Positions 54,162 through 64,000 of a stretch of 64,000 nt of DNA are shown one piece after another. A program made the translations under genes and the position numbers. The stretch is from contig JBEPZO010000004.1 of the NCBI GenBank assembly GCA_041640815.1, positions 7,255 to 71,254 of the forward strand, in the 5' to 3' direction. Numbering within the stretch: the stretch's first letter is position 1; every line of letters starts with the position of its first letter. The notes beneath the pieces are model-generated. The model did not search any database. It saw nothing but the letters and a program-made list of their open reading frames with translations, and had not been told where the DNA came from. The stretch comes from JANWZL01 sp041640815. Lineage in GTDB: Bacteria > Pseudomonadota > Gammaproteobacteria > Burkholderiales > Thiobacillaceae.

Positions 54162-56270
54162 ATGAGCAGCAACTTGCATCCCGATGGCAAACTCAATCCA
54201 AGCCAGTCGTTCAGCAACAACTCTGGTAACCCCTCCCTAAACGACATTATCGAACAGCGCAAACTCACCCGACGCGATTTTCTGAAGACCAGTGCCGGCG
54301 CCACCGTGGGCGCCGCCACACTGGCGACCCTGGGCAGCACGCTGGTCGACGGCCTCACCCGTTATGCCCACGCGGCACCGCCGCCTTTGGGTGGGATCGG
54401 TTTCACCTCCGTGCCCGCCAACACCGTTCCCATGACCGACGGGGTGACCGTCCCGCCGGGTTACACTGCCAAGGTGCTGATCGCCTGGGGTGATTCCCTG
54501 ACCGGAGCGCCGCACTGGGACACTGTGGGTGCCATGGACGAGGCCACCCAGCTGCGCTGCTTCGGCTCGCACACCGATGGCATGCACTTTTTCCCCTTCC
54601 CGCAGGCAGGCGCCTCGGGGCTAAGCAATGAGCGCGGCCTGCTGGTCACCAATCACGAATACTGCGATCCGGCCCTGGTCAACAACATCGTTCCTGCCGA
54701 GAACTACCGCACTGTGCCGCTCACCCTGGAGATGGTGCGCGCCCAACAGGCCGCGCATGGTGTGAGCGTGGTCGAGATCCGCAAGATTGGCAATGAGTGG
54801 AAAGTGCAGCGGCCCTCCGCCTTCAACCGCCGCATCACTGCCAACACCCCCTGCCGCATCAGTGGTCCCGCTGCTGGCCACACTCTGATGAAGACAGCAG
54901 CTGACCCGAGTGGAACAATGGTGCTTGGAACGTTGAACAACTGCGCGCATGGCTACACCCCATGGGGAACCTATTTGACTTGCGAGGAGAATTGGAATGG
55001 CTATTTCGGCTCCAAGACCTCGTTTACGCCTACGAACCTGGAAAAGCGTTACGGCCTGACAGCCGAAGGTTTCGGATATCGTTGGCATGAGGTAGACGAT
55101 CGTTTTGATCTTAACCTCAACCGCAATGAGCCGAACCGCTTCGGTTGGGTGGTGGAGATCGACCCCTGGAATCCCAATTCCACCCCCGTCAAGCGCACCG
55201 CCCTTGGCCGCATCAAGCACGAAGGCGCGTGGGTCGTGGTCGGCAGCGATAACACCGTGGCCGTCTATATGGGTGACGATGAGCGCAACGAATACCTGTA
55301 CAAGTTCGTCTGCGCCAAGAAGTTCAATCCCAGGAACCGCGCCGCCAACCGTGACTTGCTCGACAGCGGCACCCTCTATGTGGCCAAGTTCAACGCCGAT
55401 GGCACCGGCCAATGGCTGCCGCTGGTCTGGGGCCAAAATGGCCTGACGCCAGAAAACGGCTTCGCCGATCAGGGTGAGGTGCTGATCAAGACCCGCCAGG
55501 CTGCGGACCGTCTGGGCGCCACCATGATGGACCGCCCCGAGTGGATTGCCGCCCACCCGGTGACGCGCGAGATGTACATGACCCTCACCAACAACAACCG
55601 CCGCGGCAGCACCCCGCCCTCCAGCAACAAGCCGGACGGCACCACTGCAGCCGGCAGCGCCAGGCCGCCGGTCGATGCGGCCAACCCGCGCCCGGACAAC
55701 GTCTATGGCCACATCATCCGTTGGCGAGAGGACATGGGCCTGGTGCAGTCCACCACCTTCACCTGGGACATCTTCGTGCAATGCGGCGACAAGGCCAGCA
55801 CCAAGACCCTGGGCAGCGGCTTTACGCCCGGCGAATACGGCGGGCAGAAAATTGGTTACAAGGGCAACATCAAAGGCGACGATTACGGCGCGCCGGATGG
55901 CCTGTGGTTCGACAAGGACGGCCGCTTGTGGATCCAGACCGATCAGGCCGGCGATGGCAAGGGCAACTGGATCAACATCGGCGGCAACGTCATGATGTGT
56001 GCCGATCCCTCAACCGGTGAGACCCGGCGTTTCCTGACCAGCCCGCCCTACTGTGAAGTGACGGGTGTGGTCACCACGCCGGACGGCAAGACCATGTTCG
56101 TCGGTATCCAGCATCCGGGTGAGGATTGGGTCAACCGCCCGACCGAGAATTCGGCCTGGCCGGACAACGGTTTCAACGGGCCCACCAGCTTCACCGGCTC
56201 GACCCCTGCCAAGCCGCGCTCGGCCGTGATCGTCATCACCAAGAATGATGGCGGCGTGATTGGCACTTAA
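54162..56270 (+). CDS. phoX: PhoX family alkaline phosphatase, Tat-exported
   Basis: A 702-residue protein with an N-terminal Tat signal LTRRDFLKTS (about 35-44) followed by a hydrophobic Ala/Thr/Gly segment and an AHAA cleavage site. The mature body has the DUF839/PhoX signatures LVTNHEYCDP (about 165-174), GTYLTCEENWNGYFG (about 267-281), RIKHEGAWVVVGSD and RLWIQTDQAGDGKGNW. PhoX uses calcium and iron and works on phosphate esters in the periplasm. It is followed by a hairpin with eight T bases. No Pho box was spotted upstream. Confidence 0.9.
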   Translation: MSSNLHPDGKLNPSQSFSNNSGNPSLNDIIEQRKLTRRDFLKTSAGATVGAATLATLGSTLVDGLTRYAHAAPPPLGGIGFTSVPANTVPMTDGVTVPPGYTAKVLIAWGDSLTGAPHWDTVGAMDEATQLRCFGSHTDGMHFFPFPQAGASGLSNERGLLVTNHEYCDPALVNNIVPAENYRTVPLTLEMVRAQQAAHGVSVVEIRKIGNEWKVQRPSAFNRRITANTPCRISGPAAGHTLMKTAADPSGTMVLGTLNNCAHGYTPWGTYLTCEENWNGYFGSKTSFTPTNLEKRYGLTAEGFGYRWHEVDDRFDLNLNRNEPNRFGWVVEIDPWNPNSTPVKRTALGRIKHEGAWVVVGSDNTVAVYMGDDERNEYLYKFVCAKKFNPRNRAANRDLLDSGTLYVAKFNADGTGQWLPLVWGQNGLTPENGFADQGEVLIKTRQAADRLGATMMDRPEWIAAHPVTREMYMTLTNNNRRGSTPPSSNKPDGTTAAGSARPPVDAANPRPDNVYGHIIRWREDMGLVQSTTFTWDIFVQCGDKASTKTLGSGFTPGEYGGQKIGYKGNIKGDDYGAPDGLWFDKDGRLWIQTDQAGDGKGNWINIGGNVMMCADPSTGETRRFLTSPPYCEVTGVVTTPDGKTMFVGIQHPGEDWVNRPTENSAWPDNGFNGPTSFTGSTPAKPRSAVIVITKNDGGVIGT

Positions 56271-56424
56271 GTCGCATAATGATTCAGCCGCCTGACTGTC
56301 AAAGCACGGCTACATTCCGTGAGGTTGCGGTCAGCGCCCTGTATTTTCTCGTCGACCTCGATTAATAACAGGTTTTTGCAGCCGTTGACCTTACCCTCGT
56401 TCTAGCTCGGGGCTTCAGTACTGG

Positions 56425-56461
56425 GCAGGTGTGGGAGACTATTTCCACCCTGCTTTTTTTT
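56425..56461 (+). terminator. Rho-independent terminator downstream of phoX
   Basis: The stem GCAGG-T-GTGG with CCAC-CCTGC (about 56425-56453, one bulged base) is followed by eight T bases (56454-56461). It ends the phoX transcript. Confidence 0.75.
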
Positions 56462-56553
56462 ACCCACCGGAGGCCGGAGTTACTCGTACTACCCGGGATA
56501 GTCGCGCAACCCTCCTGTGATCCGGTCTTGAACGGTGTACATGCTTGACCATG

Positions 56554-56802
56554 CTATTGCGTTTCCCTTGAAGGGGTTTCTTCGGCCTGGTTCCCGCCGT
56601 TATCAATATACTGGCCTTGCTTGACGTGCTTGGCCAGGTAGTCTAGGCCGCAGTAATGGGCGACATAATCCGGCGCTTCGGGGTTGTCGGCGAGCGAGTC
56701 CGGCAATTCCGGCAGATCGGCCTCGCAATCGACCTGTACGCAATGTTCGTCCAGATCGCAAGACAGGACGGGTGCGCCAGCAGGATTGGTGGGGGCTTTC
56801 AT
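56554..56802 (-). CDS. Small acidic Cys-containing protein of unknown function
   Basis: An 82-residue protein with a very strong AGGAGGAGG ribosome-binding site just before its ATG. It is rich in Asp/Glu and has cysteines in LSCDLDEHCVQVDCEADLP (shown in part: SCDLDEHC) and HYCGLDY, which could bind a metal. There is no signal peptide. It is divergent from nnrD. The family is unknown to me. Confidence 0.65.
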   Translation of the reverse strand: MKAPTNPAGAPVLSCDLDEHCVQVDCEADLPELPDSLADNPEAPDYVAHYCGLDYLAKHVKQGQYIDNGGNQAEETPSRETQ

Positions 56803-57723
56803 GACAACCTCCTCCTCGACGATGTAATACTGTTATAGACCAAACGGCGGCGATAGCGATCCGGGCCATGGCGATGTGTACGGGGCAGACCAGCGCGCGG
56901 CAGGATGCGCGCACGATCGGCATTGACGACTGCGCGGGCTGGCTTCAAGCCCGAGCGGTCGATTGCCATAAGGGCAGCCTGGGTAGCGTCGGCATCTTGG
57001 GGGGCAGCCCGGGCATGGTGGGGGCGGCCTTGCTTGCCGGACGGGCCGCCTTGTGGCTGGGGGCAGGGCGGGTGTACGTCGGTCTGCTGGACGACCGCGT
57101 GGCGGTCGATGCCCTGCAGCCGGAGCTGATGATCACGCGCCCAGAGGCAGTGCTTGAGTTGCCGGCGCCGGGCTGCCTGGTGGTTGGGCCGGGCATGGGC
57201 AAGACGGAGCGCGCCGCCCGGCTCCTGCATGCCGCCCTGGACACACCGCAGGCCCTGCTCATCGACGCCGATGGCCTCAACCTGTTGGCGACCTCATCCG
57301 TCTTGCAAGCTATGCTGCGTAGCCGCAGCGTAGCGACGGTTCTGACGCCTCACCCCGGCGAGGCTGGGCGTCTATTGGGTATACCGGCGAGTCAGGTGCA
57401 GGCAGACCGCCCCGCCAGCATCCGCGCCCTAGTCGAACGCTTCCGTTGCCTGGTCGTGCTGAAGGGGGCTGGCACCCTCGTCCAAAGTCCTGGCGGGCAG
57501 TTGTGGCGTAACGACACCGGCAATCCAGGTATGGCCGCCCCAGGCATGGGCGACGTGCTCGCCGGCATGATCGCCGCCCTCAACGCCCAGGGACTGACCC
57601 TGGAGCAGGCCGCGGTGCTTGGGGTGTTCCTGCACGGTATGGCCGGGGATACGGCAGTCGCGGCGGGGAAGGGGCCCGTTGGACTGACCGCGGGGGAGGT
57701 GGCGCAGAATGCGCGCCGGCTGC

Positions 57724-58626
<903 letters not shown>

Positions 58627-58786
58627 CTGCGACTCCTGAGTGCGTGCATCCCGGTGGATTGTTCATCGGTAGCCAACACCGATGGCTTGAATCCTGCGGT
58701 CGCCGGGAGCACTCCGGCAGCGGCGCATGCCGGCCGGCCGTGGGTGCGTGAGCGCCGCAGCATTGGCCGCGCCCTGGGCATGCCCC

Positions 58787-60823
58787 TCATGCGCCTTGGT
58801 TGAGCAAGCGGCGTAGCCCCGCCTCGTCCAGCACGGTCACGCCCAGCGCCAGCGCCTTGTCGAGTTTACTGCCGGGATCGGCGCCAGCGACCACATAATC
58901 GGTATTTTTCGAGACGCTGCCGCTTACCTTGCCGCCAGCCGCCTCGATGAGCGCCGTGGCCTGGTCGCGGGTGAGGCTCGCCAGGGTGCCAGTGAGGACG
59001 AAGGTCTTGCCCGCCAATGGCCCATGACCGCTGCGCTGTGCCTGCCCTTCGGGCCAGTGCACACCGGCGGCGCGCAAGGCGCTGATCACCTGCCGGTTGT
59101 GGTCTTCACTGAGGAAATCGACAATGGCTTGGGCCACCACTGGCCCCACGTCGGGCACCTGTTGCAGGGTCTCGACATCGGCCGAAAGCAGAGCATCCAG
59201 GCTGCCGAAATGCCTGGCCAAGTCTTTTGCCGTTACCTCACCGACATGCGGGATGCCCAAGGCGTAGATAAAGCGCGCCAGGCTGGTGTGCTTGCTTTTG
59301 TCGATGGCAGCAAGCAGGTTGCCCGCCGACTTTTCTGCCATGCGTTCTAGCCTGACCAGGGTGGCCAGATCCAGACGGTAGAGGTCGGCGGCGGTCCGCA
59401 CCAGACCCTGATCGACCAGCTGGTCCACCAGTTTTTCGCCCAGCCCCTCGATATCCATCGCTCGCCGGCTGGCGAAGTGCAGTAGGGCCTGTTTGCGTTG
59501 CGCTGGGCAGTAGAGCCCGCCGGTGCAGCGTACCACTGCCTCTCCTGCCTCGCGCACGACCTTGGAGCCGCACACCGGACAGACGGGATAGTGTTGCAGG
59601 ATGTCGAAGCGGGGTGGCTCGGGGTGGGGACGGCGTTCCAGCACCACACCGACGATCTCCGGGATCACCTCGCCAGCGCGGCGGACGATCACCGTGTCCC
59701 CGACGCGCACATCCTTGCGGTCGATCTCATCCTGGTTGTGCAAGGTGGCATTGGCTACCGTCACGCCGCCGACGAACACCGGCTTGAGCCGCGCCACCGG
59801 CGTGAGCGCCCCCGTCCGGCCGACGTTGACCTCGATCGCCTCGACCACGGTGAGCGCCTCTTCTGCTGGATACTTGTGCGCAATGGCGAAGCGGGGGGCG
59901 CGGGCGACGAAACCGAGCCGCTCCTGGTCAGCGAGGTCGTTGACCTTGTAGACGGCGCCGTCGATCTCGTAAGGCAGCTCATGACGTCGGGCACCGAGCT
60001 CACGATAGTAGGCGAGCAGGCCATCGACGCCACGCACCACCCGCCGCTCGGGGGCGACGGGAAAGCGCAGACGGGCGAGCCAATCCATGACGCCGGCGTG
60101 CGTGGACGGTAGCGCCGCCCCCTCGACGCGGCCGATGCCATAGGCGAAAAAGGTCAGCCTTCTGCGCGCGGTGATGCTGGGGTCGAGCTGGCGCAGGCTG
60201 CCGGCAGCGGCATTGCGCGGGTTGGCGAAGACCTTGCCGCCATGCTCGCGCGCCTCCTGGTTGAGGCGTTGAAAGTCGCGCTTCAGCATCAGCACCTCGC
60301 CACGCACCTCGAGCCAGGCGGGGGCGTCAGGGGTCGAAAGAGCGAGGGGGATGCTGCGCACGGTGCGCAGGTTGGCCGTGACGTCTTCGCCCGCATAGCC
60401 ATCCCCCCGCGTCGCCCCTTGCACAAACAGGCCCTTCTCATAGTGCAGGGCGACGGCTAGGCCATCGAATTTGGGCTCGGCCGCGTATTCGATCACCGCC
60501 TCTGGCCGACCGAGCCCCTCCCGCACGCGCCGGTCGAAGGCTTGGACATCTTCGTCGGTAAAGGCGTTGTTGAGCGAGAGCATGGGCAGCGTGTGCTGCA
60601 CCTCGCCGAAAGCCTTGAGCGGCGCTGCGCCCACCCGCTGCGAAGGCGAGTCTGGGGTGACCAGTTCAGGCCAGGCGGCCTCTAGCATCAGCAGCTCGCG
60701 CATCAGGCGATCGAATTCCGCGTCCGGGATGACCGGATCGTCAAGGACGTAATAGCGGTAGTTGTGGTAATCGATCTCGGCGCGCAAGGCCTTAAGGCGT
60801 GCCTCGGCCTCTTCCCGCTTCAC
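58787..60823 (-). CDS. ligA: NAD-dependent DNA ligase
   Basis: About 678 residues from GTG 60823, which starts with KREEAEARLKALRAEI as in related ligases; a further upstream codon would add 13 residues inside zipA. The adenylation lysine is in EPKFDGLAVAL (about 116). A four-Cys zinc finger (CPVCGSKV, RCTGGLYCPAQ, about 404-425), helix-hairpin-helix repeats and a C-terminal BRCT domain (about 595-678) follow. It seals nicks in replication. It starts twelve bases from the zipA-like stop, the usual zipA-ligA pairing. Confidence 0.95.
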   Translation of the reverse strand: MKREEAEARLKALRAEIDYHNYRYYVLDDPVIPDAEFDRLMRELLMLEAAWPELVTPDSPSQRVGAAPLKAFGEVQHTLPMLSLNNAFTDEDVQAFDRRVREGLGRPEAVIEYAAEPKFDGLAVALHYEKGLFVQGATRGDGYAGEDVTANLRTVRSIPLALSTPDAPAWLEVRGEVLMLKRDFQRLNQEAREHGGKVFANPRNAAAGSLRQLDPSITARRRLTFFAYGIGRVEGAALPSTHAGVMDWLARLRFPVAPERRVVRGVDGLLAYYRELGARRHELPYEIDGAVYKVNDLADQERLGFVARAPRFAIAHKYPAEEALTVVEAIEVNVGRTGALTPVARLKPVFVGGVTVANATLHNQDEIDRKDVRVGDTVIVRRAGEVIPEIVGVVLERRPHPEPPRFDILQHYPVCPVCGSKVVREAGEAVVRCTGGLYCPAQRKQALLHFASRRAMDIEGLGEKLVDQLVDQGLVRTAADLYRLDLATLVRLERMAEKSAGNLLAAIDKSKHTSLARFIYALGIPHVGEVTAKDLARHFGSLDALLSADVETLQQVPDVGPVVAQAIVDFLSEDHNRQVISALRAAGVHWPEGQAQRSGHGPLAGKTFVLTGTLASLTRDQATALIEAAGGKVSGSVSKNTDYVVAGADPGSKLDKALALGVTVLDEAGLRRLLNQGA

Positions 60824-60833
60824 GCCGCCACCC

Positions 60834-62108
60834 TCATGCAAACAAGCGCAGCGCGCGCTCACCGCCGGCCTCGATACCGCGCTGCGCCATGCGTGCGTAG
60901 TAATCGGCCAGCCGTTTGCGGTCTTTCTGCAGGTTTTCGCGCGTCACCACGCGGCCGTTGTCGTCAACCAACTGGCCATTGAGGGCCTCGGCCAGATGCA
61001 GGCCAAGACTGGTCATGCGGTCGAACACGGCGAGGCCATCGCGTACCCGTGGCACGTCGAGGAGCAGGGTGACACCGCTGGTGGTAAGCCCTTCGCCGCC
61101 TTCATGGAAGGGGGTCTCTTCTTGATTGGCCATGGAGAACAAGGGGCGGCCCTCCTGGTCCTGCAGATAGTAGATGCCATCGCGCTCGAGCACTAGGCCC
61201 GCTTCGCTGGCCAGGCGATGGATGTCCTCACCGCGCAGACGCTGGCCCTCGCGTGCGGCGACGGTGAGGCCGATGAGCACATCCACCTCCATGCAGAACA
61301 GGTCGAGCTCGCGCGCCTGCTCCAGGGCCGCATGCTTGTCGGGGCAGGAGACGGCACCCCCTTCGGCCGCCGCGAAGTCGTAAAGCAGTTTGCAGAAGCG
61401 CTCGATCTGGACACTGTTGAGCGCACCGTTGCGATCGGCGAGCTGGATGCCGATCTCCAGCGCCTCGTAGGCCTGGCTGGGTCGGACGCTGAGCGCCTCC
61501 CAGCCGTCGCCAGGCCGCTTGCCCATGGCCCGGATGGGCTTGCCGATGCGACGCAGCTGCTCGACGAGGTCGACATAGGCGGTGACTGCTGGTTGGGCGA
61601 AGCGGATGCGCGCCACGTACTCCACCGCCTCATCCAGCCCGCTTTCGGCGCGAAAGGCGCTCGCCCCCGCTGTTGCGGCGATCTCTGTGGCGGTGGACGC
61701 CGGCGGGGCCATCGAGACGGTCTCGGCATGCGTCGGCACGGTCAACCCCTCGTCTTCCAGCTCGCGTAGCGGTCCCTCGAGCTGGATGTCGAGGTTTTTG
61801 GATTTCGTTGATGAAACGGTAGCCGTTAGCGACGGCGGAGTAGCATGTCCGAAGCTGCTGGGGGTGGGCTCGTCGGCCTCGGGCGCTAAAGCCGCTTGCG
61901 GCTGGCGGTCGAGTGACACGAGATCGACGGTAGTGGTTGGGATTTCGACGTGCGCGGGTTCGCCTAAGAGGATATCTTCGCGTTTGCTCGAGAATAACCG
62001 ATTCGCTTGTTGTCGGTACTTGCGCTCCTGCCAGAGGTTATATGCAAATACTGCAGCGATTAGTACGACCCCAGCAATGACGAGCGTGATTTGCAGTGAG
62101 GTAATCAT
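60834..62108 (-). CDS. zipA: ZipA-like cell-division protein
   Basis: A 424-residue protein. One N-terminal helix (about 5-25) is followed by a basic patch, a long variable linker (about 40-160) and a C-terminal domain (about 280-405) with the ZipA FtsZ-binding pattern (LFSMANQEETPF, VTLLLDVPRV). It lies directly upstream of ligA, as zipA usually does. The overall similarity to E. coli ZipA is low and the linker is longer. Confidence 0.8.
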   Translation of the reverse strand: MITSLQITLVIAGVVLIAAVFAYNLWQERKYRQQANRLFSSKREDILLGEPAHVEIPTTTVDLVSLDRQPQAALAPEADEPTPSSFGHATPPSLTATVSSTKSKNLDIQLEGPLRELEDEGLTVPTHAETVSMAPPASTATEIAATAGASAFRAESGLDEAVEYVARIRFAQPAVTAYVDLVEQLRRIGKPIRAMGKRPGDGWEALSVRPSQAYEALEIGIQLADRNGALNSVQIERFCKLLYDFAAAEGGAVSCPDKHAALEQARELDLFCMEVDVLIGLTVAAREGQRLRGEDIHRLASEAGLVLERDGIYYLQDQEGRPLFSMANQEETPFHEGGEGLTTSGVTLLLDVPRVRDGLAVFDRMTSLGLHLAEALNGQLVDDNGRVVTRENLQKDRKRLADYYARMAQRGIEAGGERALRLFA

Positions 62109-62115
62109 AGATAGC

Positions 62116-62406
62116 TTAGGGGCGGACTGATGGCGAGGGCTCTATAACCTGTACGAAAATCTCGTCTTCGTGGATCATGCCAAGCTCAAAGCGGGCACGC
62201 TCCTCAAGGGCGTCATAGCCGGTCTTCAGGTCACGCACCTCTGCTGCGAGCTGCTCGTTACGCGACTGCAAGGCACGGTTGGCAGCATACTGGTCAGCAA
62301 GCTGGCGCTGCAATTCAAACACCCTGAGCCAACTGCCCTTGCCCAGCCACAGGGGATATTGCAGCAGCAGAATCAGCGCAACCAGCAACCAGGTGAGCCC
62401 TCTCAT
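62116..62406 (-). CDS. ftsB: Cell-division protein FtsB
   Basis: A 96-residue bitopic protein from ATG 62406; a GTG at 62421 is also possible. A membrane helix (about 4-22, LTWLLVALILLLQYPLWLG) leads into a coiled-coil (about 30-65) and the ALEERARFELGM block (about 71-82) that typifies FtsB. It joins FtsL and FtsQ in the divisome. Gene order eno-ftsB is conserved in proteobacteria. Confidence 0.92.
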   Translation of the reverse strand: MRGLTWLLVALILLLQYPLWLGKGSWLRVFELQRQLADQYAANRALQSRNEQLAAEVRDLKTGYDALEERARFELGMIHEDEIFVQVIEPSPSVRP

Positions 62407-62578
62407 CTCATGTTTCAGCACCCTAATATGAGGTGATCATTTCGCAGCTTATGGTACGGGAACCCGTGGTCCTGCATTGTTTCCTGCCGCTAACATCATT
62501 CGCCACCCACGCTAGGGCTACTAGCCGGGGCGTGCTGTGATGGTGCCCATCGGGGTGACAAGTGCGTTGCAGCCGGCA

Positions 62579-63871
62579 TTAGCCCGTCCAACTCAACTGA
62601 TAAAAGGCATCTATCCCTGCGTATTCTGCATGTTCGCCCAACTCCTCCTCGATACGCAAAAGCTGGTTGTATTTAGCGATGCGGTCGGAGCGGGAGAGCG
62701 AACCGGTCTTGATCTGCAGGGCATTACTGCCGACGGCCAGATCGGCAATGAAGGTGTCTTCGGTCTCACCTGAGCGATGCGAAATGACGTTCGTCCAGCC
62801 GGCGCGCTTGGCCATCTCGATGGCCGCGAAGGTCTCGGACAGCGTGCCGATCTGGTTGACCTTGATCAGGACCGAATTGGCGATCCCCTTGCGGATGCCT
62901 TCGCGCAGGATGCGCGTGTTGGTGACGAAGATGTCGTCACCCACCAGCTGGATCTTCTTGCCCAGCTTGGCGTTGAGGATGGCCCAGCCGTCCCAATCGT
63001 CCTCGGCCATGCCGTCCTCGATGCTGAGGATGGGGTATTTGTCCACCCATGCCGCCAGGTAGTCGGCGAATTCGGCCGAAGTGAGCTTCAGCCCCTCAGC
63101 GGCGATGTGGTAGCGGCCATCTTTGTATAACTCCGAGCTGGCGCAGTCCACGCCGATGAAGGCATCCTTGCCAGGCTCGTAACCCGCGGCCTCGATCGCC
63201 TGAAGGATGAATTTGATCGCCTCCTCGTTCGACTTGAGGTTGGGCGCGAAACCACCCTCGTCGCCGACCGCCGTGTTGTGACCGGCCTTCTTGAGCAGGT
63301 TCTTCAGGGCATGGAAGACCTCCGCACCGCAGCGCAGCGCCTCGCGAAAACTCGGCAGGCCAGCGGGGATGAGCATGAATTCCTGCACGTCGATGCTGTT
63401 GTCGGCATGCGCGCCGCCGTTGATGATGTTCATCAGCGGCACCGGCAGCTGCATGGGGCCGGCCCCCCCTAGATAGCGGTAGAGCGGAAGCCCGGCCTGC
63501 TCGGCGGCGGCGCGTGCGCAAGCGAGCGATACGGCAAGCAGGGCATTGGCCCCCAGGCGGGACTTGTTCTCGGTACCGTCGAGTTCGATCAGGGTGCGGT
63601 CGATGAAGCTCTGTTCCTCGACGTCCAAACCCATCAGGGCCTCGGCGATCTCGGTGTTGACATGCTCCACCGCCTTGGTGACGCCTTTACCCCCGTAACG
63701 GCGTGCATCACCGTCCCGCAACTCGATCGCCTCGCGGCTGCCGGTGGAGGCGCCGGAGGGGACGGCAGCGCGCCCCATGACACCGGATTCCAGCAGCACG
63801 TCGGCCTCGATGGTGGGATTACCGCGCGAATCCAGGATCTCGCGCGCGATGACATCTACGATTGCACTCAT
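62579..63871 (-). CDS. eno: Enolase
   Basis: A 430-residue glycolytic enzyme that interconverts 2-phosphoglycerate and phosphoenolpyruvate. The order is: start with AREILDSRGNPTIEADVLL (shown as ILDSRGNPT), then GVDCASSELY (about 244), LSIEDGMAEDDWDGW (about 285-299), LVGDDIFVTN (about 312-321), LIKVNQIGTL (about 340-349) and ISHRSGETEDTFIADLAV (about 366-383). The catalytic residues are all present. The gene sits between ftsB and the probable kdsA tail. Confidence 0.97.
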   Translation of the reverse strand: MSAIVDVIAREILDSRGNPTIEADVLLESGVMGRAAVPSGASTGSREAIELRDGDARRYGGKGVTKAVEHVNTEIAEALMGLDVEEQSFIDRTLIELDGTENKSRLGANALLAVSLACARAAAEQAGLPLYRYLGGAGPMQLPVPLMNIINGGAHADNSIDVQEFMLIPAGLPSFREALRCGAEVFHALKNLLKKAGHNTAVGDEGGFAPNLKSNEEAIKFILQAIEAAGYEPGKDAFIGVDCASSELYKDGRYHIAAEGLKLTSAEFADYLAAWVDKYPILSIEDGMAEDDWDGWAILNAKLGKKIQLVGDDIFVTNTRILREGIRKGIANSVLIKVNQIGTLSETFAAIEMAKRAGWTNVISHRSGETEDTFIADLAVGSNALQIKTGSLSRSDRIAKYNQLLRIEEELGEHAEYAGIDAFYQLSWTG

Positions 63872-63952
63872 GCGTTTACCTTTGCGTTTGTCGTTTTGGA
63901 TCTATTCCCTTGCCTGCGGCGGGCGCCTGGCCAAGCGGGTAGCTTTCGATTC

Positions 63953-64000
63953 ATGGCTTAATACGCGCCTCGACGAAGCCCCGCTGTTTGACCAGCACGT
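63953..64000 (-). CDS. kdsA: Partial gene, probable KdsA C-terminus
   Basis: On the minus strand the window edge holds the last sixteen or so codons of a gene, reading LVKQRGFVEARIKP and a TGA at about 63953-63955. The LVK.RGF ending resembles 3-deoxy-D-manno-octulosonate 8-phosphate synthase of betaproteobacteria, which is commonly placed before eno. The fragment is too short for certainty; the rest lies beyond the window. Confidence 0.45.

Overview
The window looks like chromosomal DNA of a Gram-negative proteobacterium, most likely a betaproteobacterium near Rhodocyclales/Nitrosomonadales. This rests on gene content (kdsA?-eno-ftsB, zipA-ligA, aspC/uvrB, an MSHA-like pilus locus, several TonB receptors) and on high GC in most genes. 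No rRNA or tRNA gene, CRISPR array or replication origin was seen, and the genus cannot be fixed from the sequence alone.

Bases 1-24,200 form an iron/haem acquisition region read almost entirely on the + strand. It opens with an operon of TonB receptor, an exported CobN/HmuS-like chelatase, a second TonB receptor, an ExbB/TolQ-like channel protein and a DUF2149 protein. This resembles the hmu haem-dechelatase systems of Bacteroidota. A second operon with a Fur-like promoter follows: TonB receptor, NitT/TauT-type ABC importer (binding protein, permease, ATPase) and NnrS. An IS with perfect 19-bp ends (15,770-17,407) then abuts a decapitated, frameshifted ahpF. Next come a 38-aa peptide gene, two related small helical proteins, a TonB receptor broken by an in-frame TGA and further decay, a PepSY membrane protein, a membrane ferredoxin reductase, and the iron-storage genes bfd and bfr. 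Fur-like sites lie before three of these units. A GCCAGCCAG-type sequence recurs in four leaders.

Bases 24,200-28,700 hold a convergent ferritin-like protein, a ZIP metal transporter and a two-gene operon (MsbA-like ABC exporter plus a CX5R phosphatase).

Bases 28,958-47,377 carry a rearranged, partly AT-rich MSHA-like type IV pilus/type II secretion locus. The minus arm encodes ExeA/MshM, secretin MshL, TPR protein MshN, ATPase MshE, platform MshG, a PilM-PilN-like fusion and a PilO-like protein. A response regulator/histidine kinase pair follows on the same strand. The plus arm encodes a type IV prepilin, an ABC-2 exporter pair, a repeat-like protein, a small membrane protein, a PilP/MshK-like protein, a second prepilin and a large prepilin-like protein lacking Glu5.

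Bases 47,600-64,000 are mostly housekeeping: an AAA-ATPase/PD-(D/E)XK protein, aspC, uvrB, a low-molecular-weight phosphatase, crcB with DUF190, a Tat-exported PhoX-type phosphatase, a small Cys-containing protein, nnrD, galU, ligA, zipA-like, ftsB, eno and the probable tail of kdsA.
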